In this document: piece after piece, positions 34,576-44,293 of the stretch
How the letters are laid out: each line of letters opens with the position of its first letter
Numbering within the stretch: position 1 is the first letter of the stretch
NCBI RefSeq assembly: GCF_019645875.1
Contig: NZ_CP081000.1
Location: 1-64,000, forward strand
Direction: 5' to 3'
Length of the DNA stretch: 64,000 nucleotides
From: Mycolicibacterium senegalense
GTDB taxonomy: Bacteria > Actinomycetota > Actinomycetes > Mycobacteriales > Mycobacteriaceae
Position numbers and translations under genes: made by a program
Notes under the pieces: model-generated
Databases searched by the model: none
Seen by the model: only the letters and a program-made list of their open reading frames with translations
What the model was told of the DNA's origin: nothing

Positions 34576-35290
34576 CATCGACATGCTCGAACTGATACGC
34601 ACACTCCCAATACCAGTTCCGTGGGATCGGGAAGCTTTCGTGCAGGCAATCGCCGACATGCGGGGCCGGCCCATCACGGTGATCGCAACCGAAACAGCGT
34701 TCTTGTCGCACAGCCTGTGCGGGGTGTGGTTGGAGCGAGAACACGACGACGTGATCCTGCATGAGCGCGACGCCTCGGATTTCCGCGTTCACCAGGTCGT
34801 ATGCCATCAAATCGGACACATGGTCCTGGGGCACCACAGCAGCGGTGCTCGGTCGTACGTCTGCGACATGCTTGTTGAATCGGCGTTGCGTCACGCCTTG
34901 CCCGACCTCGCTCCAGAATTGGTGAAGACCGCCCCGGGCAGCAATGACTATGGTGATGAACAGGAGCACGAGGCCGACCTATTCGCTTTGTTGCTGATGA
35001 ATGCCGCTGAGGGGGAAGAGCATTCGATGATTCGCGATACGCCGAACAGTTCCACGGCGTCGAGGTGGCAGCAGCGTGCCCGGGCGTGCGCCCCTTCATC
35101 CACTGAAGACGCCGACCTGGCACTGGTACGCGGCTATGCCCGTGAGTTGAGGAGTGCCTGCGACGACCTGCGCGACGAGCCGTTCAACCGGGAGGCTCGC
35201 GAGCACCTGATTCGCCTGGTCATGCAGGACAGCAAGACCGCCGATGAGGCCAACCAGCGGCTGCGCGCCGGCTTCGCCCGCGGGCAGTGA
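34562..35290 (+). CDS. ImmA/IrrE-like metallopeptidase-fold protein, atypical active site
   Basis: The 242-residue protein has the ImmA/IrrE layout: VVCHQIGHMVLGHHS (80-93), followed after about 45 residues by EHEADLFALLLM (135-146), which supplies the third ligand. The usual HExxH is here H82-Q83-I-G-H86, with the catalytic Glu replaced by Gln. Metal binding may persist, but peptidase activity is doubtful. Such proteins are often regulators paired with HTH repressors or toxins; related mycobacterial proteins are annotated ParH-like. The C-terminal half is helical and of unknown function. ATG at 34562 follows GGGGAGACGTCA and overlaps the small ORF. The open frame upstream to 34421 lacks support. 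Confidence 0.75.
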   Translation: MVLSDIDMLELIRTLPIPVPWDREAFVQAIADMRGRPITVIATETAFLSHSLCGVWLEREHDDVILHERDASDFRVHQVVCHQIGHMVLGHHSSGARSYVCDMLVESALRHALPDLAPELVKTAPGSNDYGDEQEHEADLFALLLMNAAEGEEHSMIRDTPNSSTASRWQQRARACAPSSTEDADLALVRGYARELRSACDDLRDEPFNREAREHLIRLVMQDSKTADEANQRLRAGFARGQ

Positions 35291-35321
35291 GATCAGACCG
35301 GACTCCCACCGGAGTGTGAAG

Positions 35322-35352
35322 AAGGCCGCGGACTCCCAAAGTTCGCGGCCTT
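35322..35352 (+). terminator. Terminator after the ImmA-like gene
   Basis: AAGGCCGCG (35322-35330) pairs perfectly with CGCGGCCTT (35344-35352), followed by GGTTCTTG. It closes the hydrolase-methyltransferase-ImmA group. Confidence 0.65.
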
Positions 35353-35783
35353 GGTTCTTGGCCGGCCCCTGACTGACAGGTCGTGGCCGGCGCCCCTCAG
35401 CCCGGCGCGAAGAGGCGCCGGCGGTATCCCTTGCCGTCCGTCGCCTGTCCGGCCATGCGTCGATTCCGGCCCGTCACACGGCGTCGGTTGCCCGAGGCCG
35501 TGCAGTCGCAGCAACCGCCGGGCTCCCGCGTACGTGTTCGCCAGAATCGGCCCGCCCGGAGACTATGTAACGGTAGTCGGCCACGTTCGCCGAAAATAAC
35601 GAATTTGCCCGATTTGCATCGGCCGAAATTAGGAAACGCGGCCCGATATTGAATTGAATTTGGCGCAAAATTTACGCCCGCGTACGCACCTATAGTTCGG
35701 TGCGAAGGTGCGGGCAACGGGCTGATGAGGCGGAGCATGACATGGTTTACTCTTCAACGACCGAGCTGGCTCCGTGAGGCGTC
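35353..35783 (+). promoter_or_regulatory. AT-rich leader region before mmpS
   Basis: No convincing gene is seen in these 431 bases. The first part is ordinary high-GC spacer. From about 35580 it becomes AT-rich (AAAATAACGAATTTG, TATTGAATTGAATTTGG), unlike the genes around it. CGCACC-TATAGTTC-GGTGCG at 35685-35704 is an inverted repeat enclosing TATAGT, a good -10 hexamer, so this is the likely mmpS-mmpL promoter with an operator or transcript-start hairpin. A 42-codon ORF (35725-35853) runs through to the mmpS start and could be a leader peptide. AT-rich spacers of this sort are typical targets of Lsr2 in mycobacteria. Confidence 0.5.
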
Positions 35784-36269
35784 GTGGGAATTCGCTGCAC
35801 CCGCACCGGGTGGGGCGATAAGTGGAGGAGATCTGCGATTTTCAAGCTCTTGAAGCGCTTGTGGATTCCGTTGCTCGCCATTGTGGTGATCTCCGCTGCG
35901 GCATTTACCGTGTCGCGCCTGCACACTATCTTCGGTAGCGACAAGCGCGCTACCTACGCCGACACCCAGGTCAACGATACGAAGCCATTCGATCCAAAGA
36001 AACTTACGTACGAGGTATTCGGGTCGCCCGGAACGGTAGCAGACATCAGCTATTTCGATATGAATGCTGATCCGCAATTCATTAAAAAAGTTCCCCTGCC
36101 CTGGACTCTGCAATTCGATATCACCAAGACCACCGCCGTCGGCAGCATCATGGCGCAAGGCGACAGTAGCAATATCGGCTGTCGCATTACTGTCGACAAT
36201 GAGGTCAAGGCTGAAAAGTCGTCGAATCAGATAAATGCCTTCACCTCGTGCCTACTGAAGGCTGCATGA
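35784..36269 (+). CDS. mmpS4: MmpS4-type export accessory protein
   Basis: MmpS proteins are small membrane-anchored partners of MmpL transporters; MmpS4 is needed for GPL biosynthesis and export. After one N-terminal transmembrane helix ([21 protein letters not shown]) comes the periplasmic domain with [23 protein letters not shown] (read in two parts), [20 protein letters not shown] and [17 protein letters not shown]. Two Cys (IGCRI and TSCLL) are conserved. The start is unsettled. GTG at 35784 gives 161 residues with an odd 18-residue basic extension. An ATT codon at 35838, seven bases after GGAGGAG, would give 143, nearer the family's roughly 140. The stop overlaps the mmpL ATG (ATGA). 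Confidence 0.9.
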   Translation: MGIRCTRTGWGDKWRRSAIFKLLKRLWIPLLAIVVISAAAFTVSRLHTIFGSDKRATYADTQVNDTKPFDPKKLTYEVFGSPGTVADISYFDMNADPQFIKKVPLPWTLQFDITKTTAVGSIMAQGDSSNIGCRITVDNEVKAEKSSNQINAFTSCLLKAA

Positions 36270-39148
36270 GCGATAAAAAGATGGATACAGACCAAGCCTC
36301 CAGGCCGCGATTGGCTTCGGCGATCCGCCGGTTCGCACCCCTGATCATCTTGGGGTGGGTGGCGATCACGGTGCTGGTGACCGTGGCGATCCCTCCCCTG
36401 GAGGTCGTCGAGCGTGACCATTCGGTGTCGCTGAGCCCTCCAGACGCACCGTCGGTCAAGGCGATGACCCGCATGGGCGAGTTGTTCCAGGAATCCAACT
36501 CGGAGAGTGTGGCGGTCATCGTCCTCGAGGGCGAGGAGCCCCTCGGCGACGCCGCCCACAAGTACTACGACAGCCTCATCAGCCAGCTGAAGCAGGACCC
36601 AAAGCACATCCAGCACGTCCAGGATTTCTGGGGCGACCCGCTGACCGCCGGTGCGGCCCAGAGCGCCGACGGAAAAGCCGCCTATGTGCAGCTGAACCTG
36701 CACGGCAGTTTCGGGCAGGCCGAGGCCAACGAATCGGTCCAAGCCGTCCAGGACGTCGTCAAGAACACCCAGGCCCCGCCCGGGGTCAAGACATATGTCA
36801 CCGGCCCGGCGGCGATCGTCGCCGACATGGGGCAGAGCGGCAACCGCACGGTCATTCTCATCACCCTGGTCAGCGTCGGGGTGATCTTCCTGATGTTGCT
36901 CCTGCTCTACCGATCGTTCATCACCGTGATCATCCTGCTGTTCACCGTCGGGATCGAATTGCAGGTGGCGCGCGGATGCGTCGCCTTCCTCGGCATGCAC
37001 GGCTGGGTCGGTCTCACCACCTATGTGGTCAATCTCCTGGTCTCGGTGGGGATCGCGGCCGGAACTGACTACGCGATCTTCTTCACCGGTCGATATCAGG
37101 AGGCCAGACAATCCGGTGAGGACCGCGAGGCGGCGTACTTCACCGCCTATCGAAGCGTCGCCAAGGTGGTCCTGGCTTCCGGAGTGACGATCGCGGGAGC
37201 TATCGCCTGCCTGAGCTTCACCCGGCTGCCCTACTTCCAGCCACTCGGAATCCCCGGCGCGGTAGGCATTTTGATCGCGGTGGCGGTCGCGCTCACGCTG
37301 GTGCCGGCCTGCATCGCCGCCGGCAGCCGGTTCGGCATCTTCGACCCCAAGCGGCTGGTGGTGACCCGCCGGTGGCGGCGTATCGGCACCGCCGTCGTTC
37401 GCTGGCCGGCGCCGATTCTGCTCGCCACGCTCGCGGTGGCCCTGATCGGGCTGTTGACCCTGCCGGGCTACAAGCCGAGTTACAGCGACCAGAAGTACAT
37501 TCCGCAGGACATTCCGGCCAACCAGGGATTCGCGGCCGCCTCCCGCCATTTCCCGGAATCGAAGATGACGACGCCCGACCTCTTACTGGTCGAGGCCGAT
37601 CATGACATGCGCAACCCCACTGATCTGCTGATCTTGAACAAGTTGGCCAAAGCGGTGTTCGCGGTCCCCGGAATTGCCAACGTGCAATCCATCACGCGGC
37701 CGGAGGGCACCCAGATCGAACATTCGTCGATCCCGTTCATGCTGAGTATGTCCAATGCCAGCCAGCGGCTCTCGCTGCCGTTCCAGAAAGAACGGATGGA
37801 GGACCTGGTCAAACAGGCCGACGACATGACCAAGACGATCAACCTGATGCAGCGCATGTACGAACTGATGCAACAGATGGTCGGCACCACGCACCGCATG
37901 GTCGGCACCACCCATGAACTGCAGGCGGATATGGGTGAATTGCGGGACCATATGGCTGATTTCGATGACTTCTGGCGTCCGCTCCGCAATTACCTCTATT
38001 GGGAGCCGCACTGCTATGACATTCCGTTGTGCTGGTCGATCAGATCGATATTCGACGGGTTGGACGGCATCGACGAGGTGACCGACAAAATGCAGGGATT
38101 GGTCAAGGAACTCGACCAATTGGACCTGCTCATGCCCCAGATGTTGCTGCAGTTCCCGCAGATGATCGCCACCATGCAGAGCACCCGCACGATGATGCTG
38201 ACGATGCACAGCACCATGTCGGGGCTGTTCACCCAGATGGACGAATCCAGCGACAATGCCACCGCCATGGGGAAGGCGTTCGACGCGTCGAACAACGACG
38301 ATTCGTTCTATCTGCCGCCGGATGTTCTGGAGAACAAGGACTTTCAGCGGGTCATGAAGATCTTCCTGTCCCCGGACGGCAAGGCCGCGCGCATGCTGAT
38401 CACCCAGCGCAGCGATCCCGCCACTCCTGAAGGCATTTCGCGAGTCGAACCGCTGCGAATCGCGGCCGAGGAGGCCCTCAAGGGCACCCCGCTGGAGAGT
38501 TCCAAGCTGTACCTGGCCGGTACCGCGGCCGGCGTGAAGGATCTGGTGGACGGATCGAAGATCGACCTCATGATCGCCGGCGTCACGGCTCTGGCGCTGA
38601 TCTTCCTGATCATGGTGCTGATGACCCGCAGCTTCATCGCGGCCCTGGTGATCGTGGGCACGGTGGCGCTCTCGCTGGGTGCCTCCTTCGGTCTATCGGT
38701 TCTGGCGTGGCAGTACATCCTCGGCATCCAGATCAACTGGGTGGTGCTGGCCATGTCGGTCATCGTGCTGCTGGCGGTGGGGTCGGACTACAACCTGCTG
38801 CTGGTCTCGCGGATGAAAGAGGAGATCCACGCGGGCATCAACACCGGCATCATCCGCGCGATGGCCGGCACCGGCAAGGTCGTGACAGCCGCGGGTCTGG
38901 TATTCGCGGCCACGATGGCGTCGATGATCGTCAGTGACCTGCTGACCATCGGTCAGGTGGGCACCACGATCGGCCTCGGATTGCTGTTCGACACGTTGAT
39001 CGTTCGCGCGTTCATGACCCCGTCGATCGCCGCACTGCTCGGGCGCTGGTTCTGGTGGCCCCAACAGGTGCGGCCGCGCCCCGCCAGCACCATGCTGCGG
39101 CCGACAGGCCCGCGCCCGCTGGTGCGCAGCCTGCTGTTGCGGGACTAG
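36266..39148 (+). CDS. mmpL4a: RND transporter MmpL4a
   Basis: This 960-residue RND-family transporter exports GPL or its precursors with MmpS4 and MmpL4b. It has one N-terminal helix, a porter domain, a block of five helices with [15 protein letters not shown] and the second block with [20 protein letters not shown]. The paired Asp-Tyr motifs in these blocks are the proton relay. Between them lies a large second periplasmic loop with a Met/Gln/Thr-rich coiled-coil (about 515-585, with [15 protein letters not shown]). This extension is characteristic of the MmpL4/5 group. ATG at 36266 overlaps the mmpS stop by four bases; the apparent start at 36248 adds six residues and is not preferred. Confidence 0.94.
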   Translation: MSDKKMDTDQASRPRLASAIRRFAPLIILGWVAITVLVTVAIPPLEVVERDHSVSLSPPDAPSVKAMTRMGELFQESNSESVAVIVLEGEEPLGDAAHKYYDSLISQLKQDPKHIQHVQDFWGDPLTAGAAQSADGKAAYVQLNLHGSFGQAEANESVQAVQDVVKNTQAPPGVKTYVTGPAAIVADMGQSGNRTVILITLVSVGVIFLMLLLLYRSFITVIILLFTVGIELQVARGCVAFLGMHGWVGLTTYVVNLLVSVGIAAGTDYAIFFTGRYQEARQSGEDREAAYFTAYRSVAKVVLASGVTIAGAIACLSFTRLPYFQPLGIPGAVGILIAVAVALTLVPACIAAGSRFGIFDPKRLVVTRRWRRIGTAVVRWPAPILLATLAVALIGLLTLPGYKPSYSDQKYIPQDIPANQGFAAASRHFPESKMTTPDLLLVEADHDMRNPTDLLILNKLAKAVFAVPGIANVQSITRPEGTQIEHSSIPFMLSMSNASQRLSLPFQKERMEDLVKQADDMTKTINLMQRMYELMQQMVGTTHRMVGTTHELQADMGELRDHMADFDDFWRPLRNYLYWEPHCYDIPLCWSIRSIFDGLDGIDEVTDKMQGLVKELDQLDLLMPQMLLQFPQMIATMQSTRTMMLTMHSTMSGLFTQMDESSDNATAMGKAFDASNNDDSFYLPPDVLENKDFQRVMKIFLSPDGKAARMLITQRSDPATPEGISRVEPLRIAAEEALKGTPLESSKLYLAGTAAGVKDLVDGSKIDLMIAGVTALALIFLIMVLMTRSFIAALVIVGTVALSLGASFGLSVLAWQYILGIQINWVVLAMSVIVLLAVGSDYNLLLVSRMKEEIHAGINTGIIRAMAGTGKVVTAAGLVFAATMASMIVSDLLTIGQVGTTIGLGLLFDTLIVRAFMTPSIAALLGRWFWWPQQVRPRPASTMLRPTGPRPLVRSLLLRD

Positions 39149-39158
39149 CGGCGGCCGC

Positions 39159-42083
39159 ATGACTGAGAATTCTCGGCCGCCGTTCTTCGCGCGCACCGTA
39201 CGCAAGCTTTCGCCGCTCATCATCGTGGGCTGGCTGGCCGTCACGTTGATCTTGACGCTGGCATCGGTCGGCGGGGACTGGTCGGCTGCCATCCCCTCTC
39301 TCGAGCGGGTCGCGGAAAAGAACGCCGTGTCGTTGATGCCCAAGGACGCGCCCTCGGCCCTGGCGATGAAACGTATCGGCCACAACTTCGGAGAATCCGA
39401 TTCCGACAGCTCGGCGATGATCGTCCTCGAGGGACAACAACCCCTCGGCGATGACGCACATCGGTATTACGGCGAGCTGATCGCGGCGCTGCGCGACGAT
39501 CCGAAGCACGTCGAGCACGTGCAGGACCTGTGGGGCGATCGCCTGACCGCGTCGAGCGTGACGAGTCCCGACGGCAAGGCCACCTATGTCCAGCTGAACC
39601 TGGCCGGTGACCAGGGCACACCGCAGGGCGACGAATCGGTGGCCGCCGTGCGCGACATCGTCGACCGGTCTTCTCCGCCGGCAGGCGTGGAGGTCTACGT
39701 AACCGGCGCTGCGCCATTGGCTTCGGACATGCAGCACAGCGGCAACCGGTCGATTCTGAAGATCACCGCGGTGACCGTCGTGATCATCTTCATCCTGCTC
39801 TTTTTGGTCTACCGCTCGGTCGTCACGGTGATCCTGTTGCTCATCATGGTGGGAGTCGAGCTGGCGGCGGCCCGGGCCATCGTCGCGTTTCTGGGGGCCA
39901 ACGAAGTCTTCGTGCTCTCCACATTCGCCGTCAACATGCTCGTGTTCCTGGCCATCGCAGCCGGAACCGATTACGGCATCTTCTTTTTCGGCCGATATCA
40001 GGAAGCCCGGCAGGCCGGCGAGGACCGAGAGCAGGCGTACTACAGCATGTATCGCGGGGTCACTCCGGTGGTTTTGGCCTCCGGTCTGACGATCGCAGGA
40101 GCGATCCTCTGCCTGACGTTCACCCGGCTGCCGTACTTCGAAACGATGGGTATCCCGTGCGCGATCGGTATGGCCGCGGCGGTCGCGGTGGCGGTGACGC
40201 TGGTGCCGGCCGGAATCGCGGTCGGCAGCCGCTTCGGATTGCTGGAACCCAAGCGCGCGTTGCGGGTTCGGCGTTGGCGCGGCATCGGCACCGCCGTGGT
40301 CCGGTGGCCGGTCCCGATCCTGGTCGGGTCCCTGGCGGCCGCGCTGGTCGGGCTGCTCGCCCTGCCCGGATACGAGACGAGCTACAACGACCGGCGCTAC
40401 ATCCCCGGGGACATCCCGGCCAACATGGGCTTCACTGCCGCCGAACGCCACTTCTCCCAGTCGCGGATGACGCCGGAGGTGCTCATGGTCGAGACCGACC
40501 GTGACCTTCGGAACCCGGCCGATTTCATCGTGCTGAACCGGTTGGCGAAGGCGATCTTCAAGGTGCGCGGCATTTCTCGGGTACAGGGCATCACCCGGCC
40601 CGAGGGCACCCCGATCGACCACACCTCGATTCCGTTCATGCTGAGCCTGCAGAGCGCGGGGCAGGTCCAGGCCACGGAGTTCCAGAAGAAGCGCATCGAC
40701 GACATGGTCCAGCAGGCCGCTGACATGCAGGTGATGATCGACACCATGCAGCACACGTACGACGTGATGCGCAAGATGGCCGCCACCACCCACAACATGG
40801 TGCAGCGGACACATGAGGTCTACGAAGTGGCTCGTGACCTCCGCGGCAGCATCGCCAACTTCGATGACATGTTCCGGCCGGTCCGCAATTACTTCTATTG
40901 GGAGCCACACTGTTTCGACATCCCGATCTGTTGGTCGCTGAGGTCGATCTTCGATGCCATGGACGGTGTCGACAAGCTCGACGACAACCTGCAGATCATG
41001 GTCGAGAACATGGACGAGCTGGACGCGATCATGCCGAAGCTGCTGGTCCAGTTTCCCCAGATGATCGCGATCATGAAGACCATGCGGGTGAGCACCTTGA
41101 CGATGCATACCACCATGTCGGGGCTGATGGCGCAGATGGACGAGACGAGCAAGGATGCCGCCGTCATGGGGCAGACATTCGACGCCGCGAAGAACGACGA
41201 CTCGTTCTTCCTTCCGCCGGAAGTGTTCCAGAACCCGGACTTTCAGAAGGCGATGAAATCGTTCATCTCCCCCGACGGGCGATCGGTGCGGTTCATCATC
41301 TCCCACAACGGTGACCCGCAGTCACCTGAGGGCATCGAACGGGTCGAACAAATCCGCACGGCGGCAGAAGAGGCGCTCAAGGGCACGCCGCTGGCGAGCG
41401 GGAAGATCTACATCGCCGGCGCCGCGGCGACCGCGAAGGACTGGCAGGAAGGGTCCAAGTACGACCTGTGGATCGCGGGGATTGCCGCGATCTGCCTGGT
41501 GTTCCTGATCATGCTGTTCATCACGCGAAGCTTCATCGCCGCTCTGGTCATCGTCGGAACCGTGGTGCTGTCCCTGGGCGCGTCGTTCGGGCTGTCGGTG
41601 TTGCTGTGGCAGTACATCCTGGGAATCCATCTGCACTGGATGGTGCTCGCGATGTCGGTGATCATCCTGCTGGCAGTGGGTTCGGACTACAACTTGCTGT
41701 TGGTGTCGCGGATGAAAGAGGAGATCGGCGCGGGCATCAACACCGGCATCATCCGGGCGATGGGTGGCACCGGAAAGGTCGTCACCACTGCCGGCGTCGT
41801 CTTTGCCTGCACCATGGCGGCGATGGCCGTCAGCGACCTGCAGATCATCGGCCAGATCGGCACCACGATCGGCCTGGGGCTGTTGTTCGACACGATGATC
41901 GTGCGCTCGTTCATGACGCCGTCGATCGCTGCCCTGCTGGGGCGGTGGTTCTGGTGGCCGCAGCGGGTACGGCCGCGCCCGGCCAGTGTGATGCTGCGCC
42001 CGCATGGGCCTCGTCCGGCGGTCCGTTCACTGCTCAGTCCCGGCCCTGACGCGGCCACGCAGCCGATCAGGATGCCTGACTAG
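39159..42083 (+). CDS. mmpL4b: RND transporter MmpL4b
   Basis: The second 974-residue MmpL of the pair lies 10 bases after mmpL4a. It is a close paralogue with the same layout: [23 protein letters not shown], the periplasmic coiled-coil ([21 protein letters not shown] region), then [21 protein letters not shown]. The C-termini of both end in [18 protein letters not shown]. In GPL producers both MmpL proteins are required, suggesting a hetero-oligomer. The tandem duplication must be old, since the two copies differ throughout. Confidence 0.94.
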   Translation: MTENSRPPFFARTVRKLSPLIIVGWLAVTLILTLASVGGDWSAAIPSLERVAEKNAVSLMPKDAPSALAMKRIGHNFGESDSDSSAMIVLEGQQPLGDDAHRYYGELIAALRDDPKHVEHVQDLWGDRLTASSVTSPDGKATYVQLNLAGDQGTPQGDESVAAVRDIVDRSSPPAGVEVYVTGAAPLASDMQHSGNRSILKITAVTVVIIFILLFLVYRSVVTVILLLIMVGVELAAARAIVAFLGANEVFVLSTFAVNMLVFLAIAAGTDYGIFFFGRYQEARQAGEDREQAYYSMYRGVTPVVLASGLTIAGAILCLTFTRLPYFETMGIPCAIGMAAAVAVAVTLVPAGIAVGSRFGLLEPKRALRVRRWRGIGTAVVRWPVPILVGSLAAALVGLLALPGYETSYNDRRYIPGDIPANMGFTAAERHFSQSRMTPEVLMVETDRDLRNPADFIVLNRLAKAIFKVRGISRVQGITRPEGTPIDHTSIPFMLSLQSAGQVQATEFQKKRIDDMVQQAADMQVMIDTMQHTYDVMRKMAATTHNMVQRTHEVYEVARDLRGSIANFDDMFRPVRNYFYWEPHCFDIPICWSLRSIFDAMDGVDKLDDNLQIMVENMDELDAIMPKLLVQFPQMIAIMKTMRVSTLTMHTTMSGLMAQMDETSKDAAVMGQTFDAAKNDDSFFLPPEVFQNPDFQKAMKSFISPDGRSVRFIISHNGDPQSPEGIERVEQIRTAAEEALKGTPLASGKIYIAGAAATAKDWQEGSKYDLWIAGIAAICLVFLIMLFITRSFIAALVIVGTVVLSLGASFGLSVLLWQYILGIHLHWMVLAMSVIILLAVGSDYNLLLVSRMKEEIGAGINTGIIRAMGGTGKVVTTAGVVFACTMAAMAVSDLQIIGQIGTTIGLGLLFDTMIVRSFMTPSIAALLGRWFWWPQRVRPRPASVMLRPHGPRPAVRSLLSPGPDAATQPIRMPD

Positions 42084-42123
42084 CTCAACTCGGCGCCGAA
42101 AAGGATTGCGCCACGACGAGATC

Positions 42124-42148
42124 GGGCGCCGACCAATGGCCGGCGCCC
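42124..42148. terminator. Hairpin between mmpL4b and the haemophore-like gene
   Basis: GGGCGCCG (42124-42131) pairs with CGGCGCCC (42141-42148) with a 9-base loop. It lies between convergent genes and may act in both directions. There is no T run. Confidence 0.45.
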
Positions 42149-42168
42149 AATCCGTTGTCGGTGGTGGG

Positions 42169-42507
42169 TCAGTACTTCACGCAGCTGGTCAGCATCTGCT
42201 TGAACACGGGCAGGGCCTGATCGGCGCCCTGGTTGTTCTTGATCTGATTGAGCAGATTCACCCGCTCATCCCTCGGAGAGCTCAGGAACACCCGCAGGAA
42301 CTGCAGGTTGGGCGGCGACTGGTCGAGGTACTGAGCGGCCATCGGGTTCTCGGCGTGCACCGCGGCGATCGCCTGATCGTAGGTGCAGGGCGAGTCGACC
42401 AACGGCCCGAGATCGGGCTCGGCGGACGCGAGACCGGCCCCGGCGCTCAACAGCAGGCCGGCACCGCCGATCGCGGCCGCGAGTCTGGTCAATGGAAGCT
42501 TGTTCAT
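42169..42507 (-). CDS. Secreted haemophore-related protein
   Basis: The 112-residue product begins with a Sec signal peptide (MNKLPLTRLAAAIGGAGLLL, with cleavage after ASA), giving a mature protein of about 80 residues. It has two Cys (SPCTYDQAI and LTSCVKY) and the helical pattern of mycobacterial haem-binding haemophore-like proteins (Rv0203/Rv1174c-like). ATG at 42507 follows GGAGGGGAAAC; an upstream frame start is unsupported. It is opposite to mmpL4b inside the GPL locus. A related gene is reported in GPL loci of other species, but its role in GPL is unknown. Confidence 0.8.
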   Translation of the reverse strand: MNKLPLTRLAAAIGGAGLLLSAGAGLASAEPDLGPLVDSPCTYDQAIAAVHAENPMAAQYLDQSPPNLQFLRVFLSSPRDERVNLLNQIKNNQGADQALPVFKQMLTSCVKY

Positions 42508-43284
42508 GTTTCCCCTCCTGGTAACTGTGGCTCGAACTCTGGTGGTCCAGCGACGGTTCGGGCCCGATTCACACCGCGCCGAGGTATTTACCACTCAACT
42601 ATCAATATCAAACTTTATGCCGGACGCCCACCTGGAATATCCGGTTTTGATTCAACGGTGTTACGCGGCATTCACGGCCGCTACGGCGCCGATATTTCCC
42701 GAGAATCCCGACGATTGCGCCTTTCCCAGCACAACCTCTTCGGGAAAGTGCTGGACAAAGTTGCTGGCGCGGGCGAAAAAAGTTCACCGGCCGCTCCGGG
42801 ATGGTCGCGAGCAACATGGGAGGCGGAAGGGTTGGGGCGGGCCGGGTGGGCGGCTGTGTCGGACAACTCCTGGAAATCTCCTGGGAAAATGCAACCACCG
42901 TCCGGGTGAAGATCGCTGATCGGAGCCTCTGCCAGGACAGCGGAGTGGCCGCTGTGGCAAACGGATTCCGAGCGTGGTTACGGCCGTAAGCACGTGTGAC
43001 TCCCATCGGATTCCGGGCCAGCCAATAGACCGAATTCTTGTGATCGGCGCATTGCTGGGGAACGGCCTCCCATCAGCGCTTTTTGCGCTCCGGTTAAATA
43101 ACGCAATTCTCATTTCGAAGCCTTGTATTCAACATCGAGACCGGGCTAACGTCTGTGCCGCGGTGACTGTCACGTTTGGCCGCATACGAACGGTCGGGAA
43201 GTTTCAACGGGAACGGGGGAACCTGATGGTCTGTGCTGCATTGGAATTGCCGAATCTCTTGCTCAGGTTGAGCAGTCCGGTCAC
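42508..43284. other. Gene-free spacer before the sulfotransferase
   Basis: These 777 bases have no ORF I can support. The part next to the haemophore-like gene holds its promoter. AT-rich patches occur at about 42590-42620 (CAACTATCAATATCAAACTTTATG) and at about 43090-43130 (GGTTAAATAACGCAATTCTC), the latter a plausible promoter zone for the sulfotransferase. Its length and mixed composition could mark a place where a gene was lost or exchanged. Confidence 0.5.
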
Positions 43285-44286
43285 GTGCCGGGTATCGAGC
43301 GCCCAGGACTGTTCGTGACCGCGCCGGGTGAGCTCACGGAGAAGCCGGGTCGGCCGGTGGTGCTGTTCGTACTCGGGATGGGACGGTCGGGGACCTCGGC
43401 ACTGACGCGGGTTCTCTCGCTGTGCGGAGCGGCGCTGCCCGGCGGGATGATGGGTGCCGACAGCGGTAATGAGCGCGGCTACTGGGAGCCCAGGGCCGGG
43501 TTGTATCTCAACGAGAAGTTCCTGTACCGCCATGGAAGCAGTTACTTCGACCCAACACTGCGCCTTCAGGAGGAAGGCGGGTTGAGCGCCGAGGAGACCG
43601 CCGCCTTCACCGCGAAGATCCGCGACTACCTGCGGACGCTGCCGGCCGCACCGGTGGTGGTGGTGAAGGTGCTGCACATCTCGGTGCTGGCGAGCATGTG
43701 GTTCGACGCGGCACATCAGGCCGGATACGACATCGCGGCGGTGCTGGCCGTGCGCGATCCGCAGGAGGTCATCGGTTCGCTGGCCAAACTCATGAAGGCC
43801 TCACCGCAGCTGACCAGTGCCCTGTGGCTGAAGTACAACCTGCTGGCCGAGCGTGAGACACGGGGACTGCCACGGGTTTTCGTCGACTACTCGAACTTTC
43901 TCGACGACTGGCGCCGGGAGATCAAGCGCGTCTCCCACACCCTTGCCCTGGACCTCGATACCGGCGACGAGGGCGCGGTCGAGAAGTTCCTGGCCAAAGA
44001 CATGCGTCATCAACGCCAACGCGGCCCACTCATCGAACCGTTCGGGACGAACTGGCTGTCCGTGGCCTACCAGGGCCTGAGCGCCGCGGCACGCGACGAG
44101 CCGTGGGAGGAAGCCGCGCTCGATGGGGTCTTCGACGAGTACGTGGCCAGTGAGCATGGGTTCCGCACGGCCATAGAGGATTTCCAGGGCCAGTTCAACC
44201 GCCGGTACCGATTCTCCAGGGCCTTCATCAAGCCGTTGTTCGAAGGCGTTGCGCTCATCCACGGCCGGCGGGGAACCTGGGCCTGA
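43285..44286 (+). CDS. Sulfotransferase in the GPL locus
   Basis: The 333-residue protein has both PAPS-binding elements of the sulfotransferase fold. The 5'-phosphosulfate loop is LFVLGMGRSGTSALTRVL (loop at 31-38), and the 3'-phosphate motif is AVRDPQEVIGSLAKL (Arg157, Ser165). YWEPRAGLYLNEKFL lies between them. It would move sulfate from PAPS to an acceptor hydroxyl. Its place inside the GPL cluster, where other species carry acetyltransferase genes, suggests that a GPL sugar is the acceptor, which is inference. GTG at 43285 has no good ribosome binding site. GTG at 43315, after CCAGGACTGTTC, would remove ten residues and may be the true start. It converges with rmlA. Confidence 0.82.
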   Translation: MPGIERPGLFVTAPGELTEKPGRPVVLFVLGMGRSGTSALTRVLSLCGAALPGGMMGADSGNERGYWEPRAGLYLNEKFLYRHGSSYFDPTLRLQEEGGLSAEETAAFTAKIRDYLRTLPAAPVVVVKVLHISVLASMWFDAAHQAGYDIAAVLAVRDPQEVIGSLAKLMKASPQLTSALWLKYNLLAERETRGLPRVFVDYSNFLDDWRREIKRVSHTLALDLDTGDEGAVEKFLAKDMRHQRQRGPLIEPFGTNWLSVAYQGLSAAARDEPWEEAALDGVFDEYVASEHGFRTAIEDFQGQFNRRYRFSRAFIKPLFEGVALIHGRRGTWA

Positions 44287-44293
44287 ACCGCGG

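Noticed and set aside
35293-35738. Several short ORFs on both strands in the spacer before mmpS
   Set aside because: None has a ribosome binding site or coding bias; the region looks like terminator plus promoter.
39012-41306. 764-codon minus-strand frame opposite mmpL4a/mmpL4b
   Set aside because: Shadow of the MmpL coding strand; His/Asp/Arg-rich translation typical of antisense.
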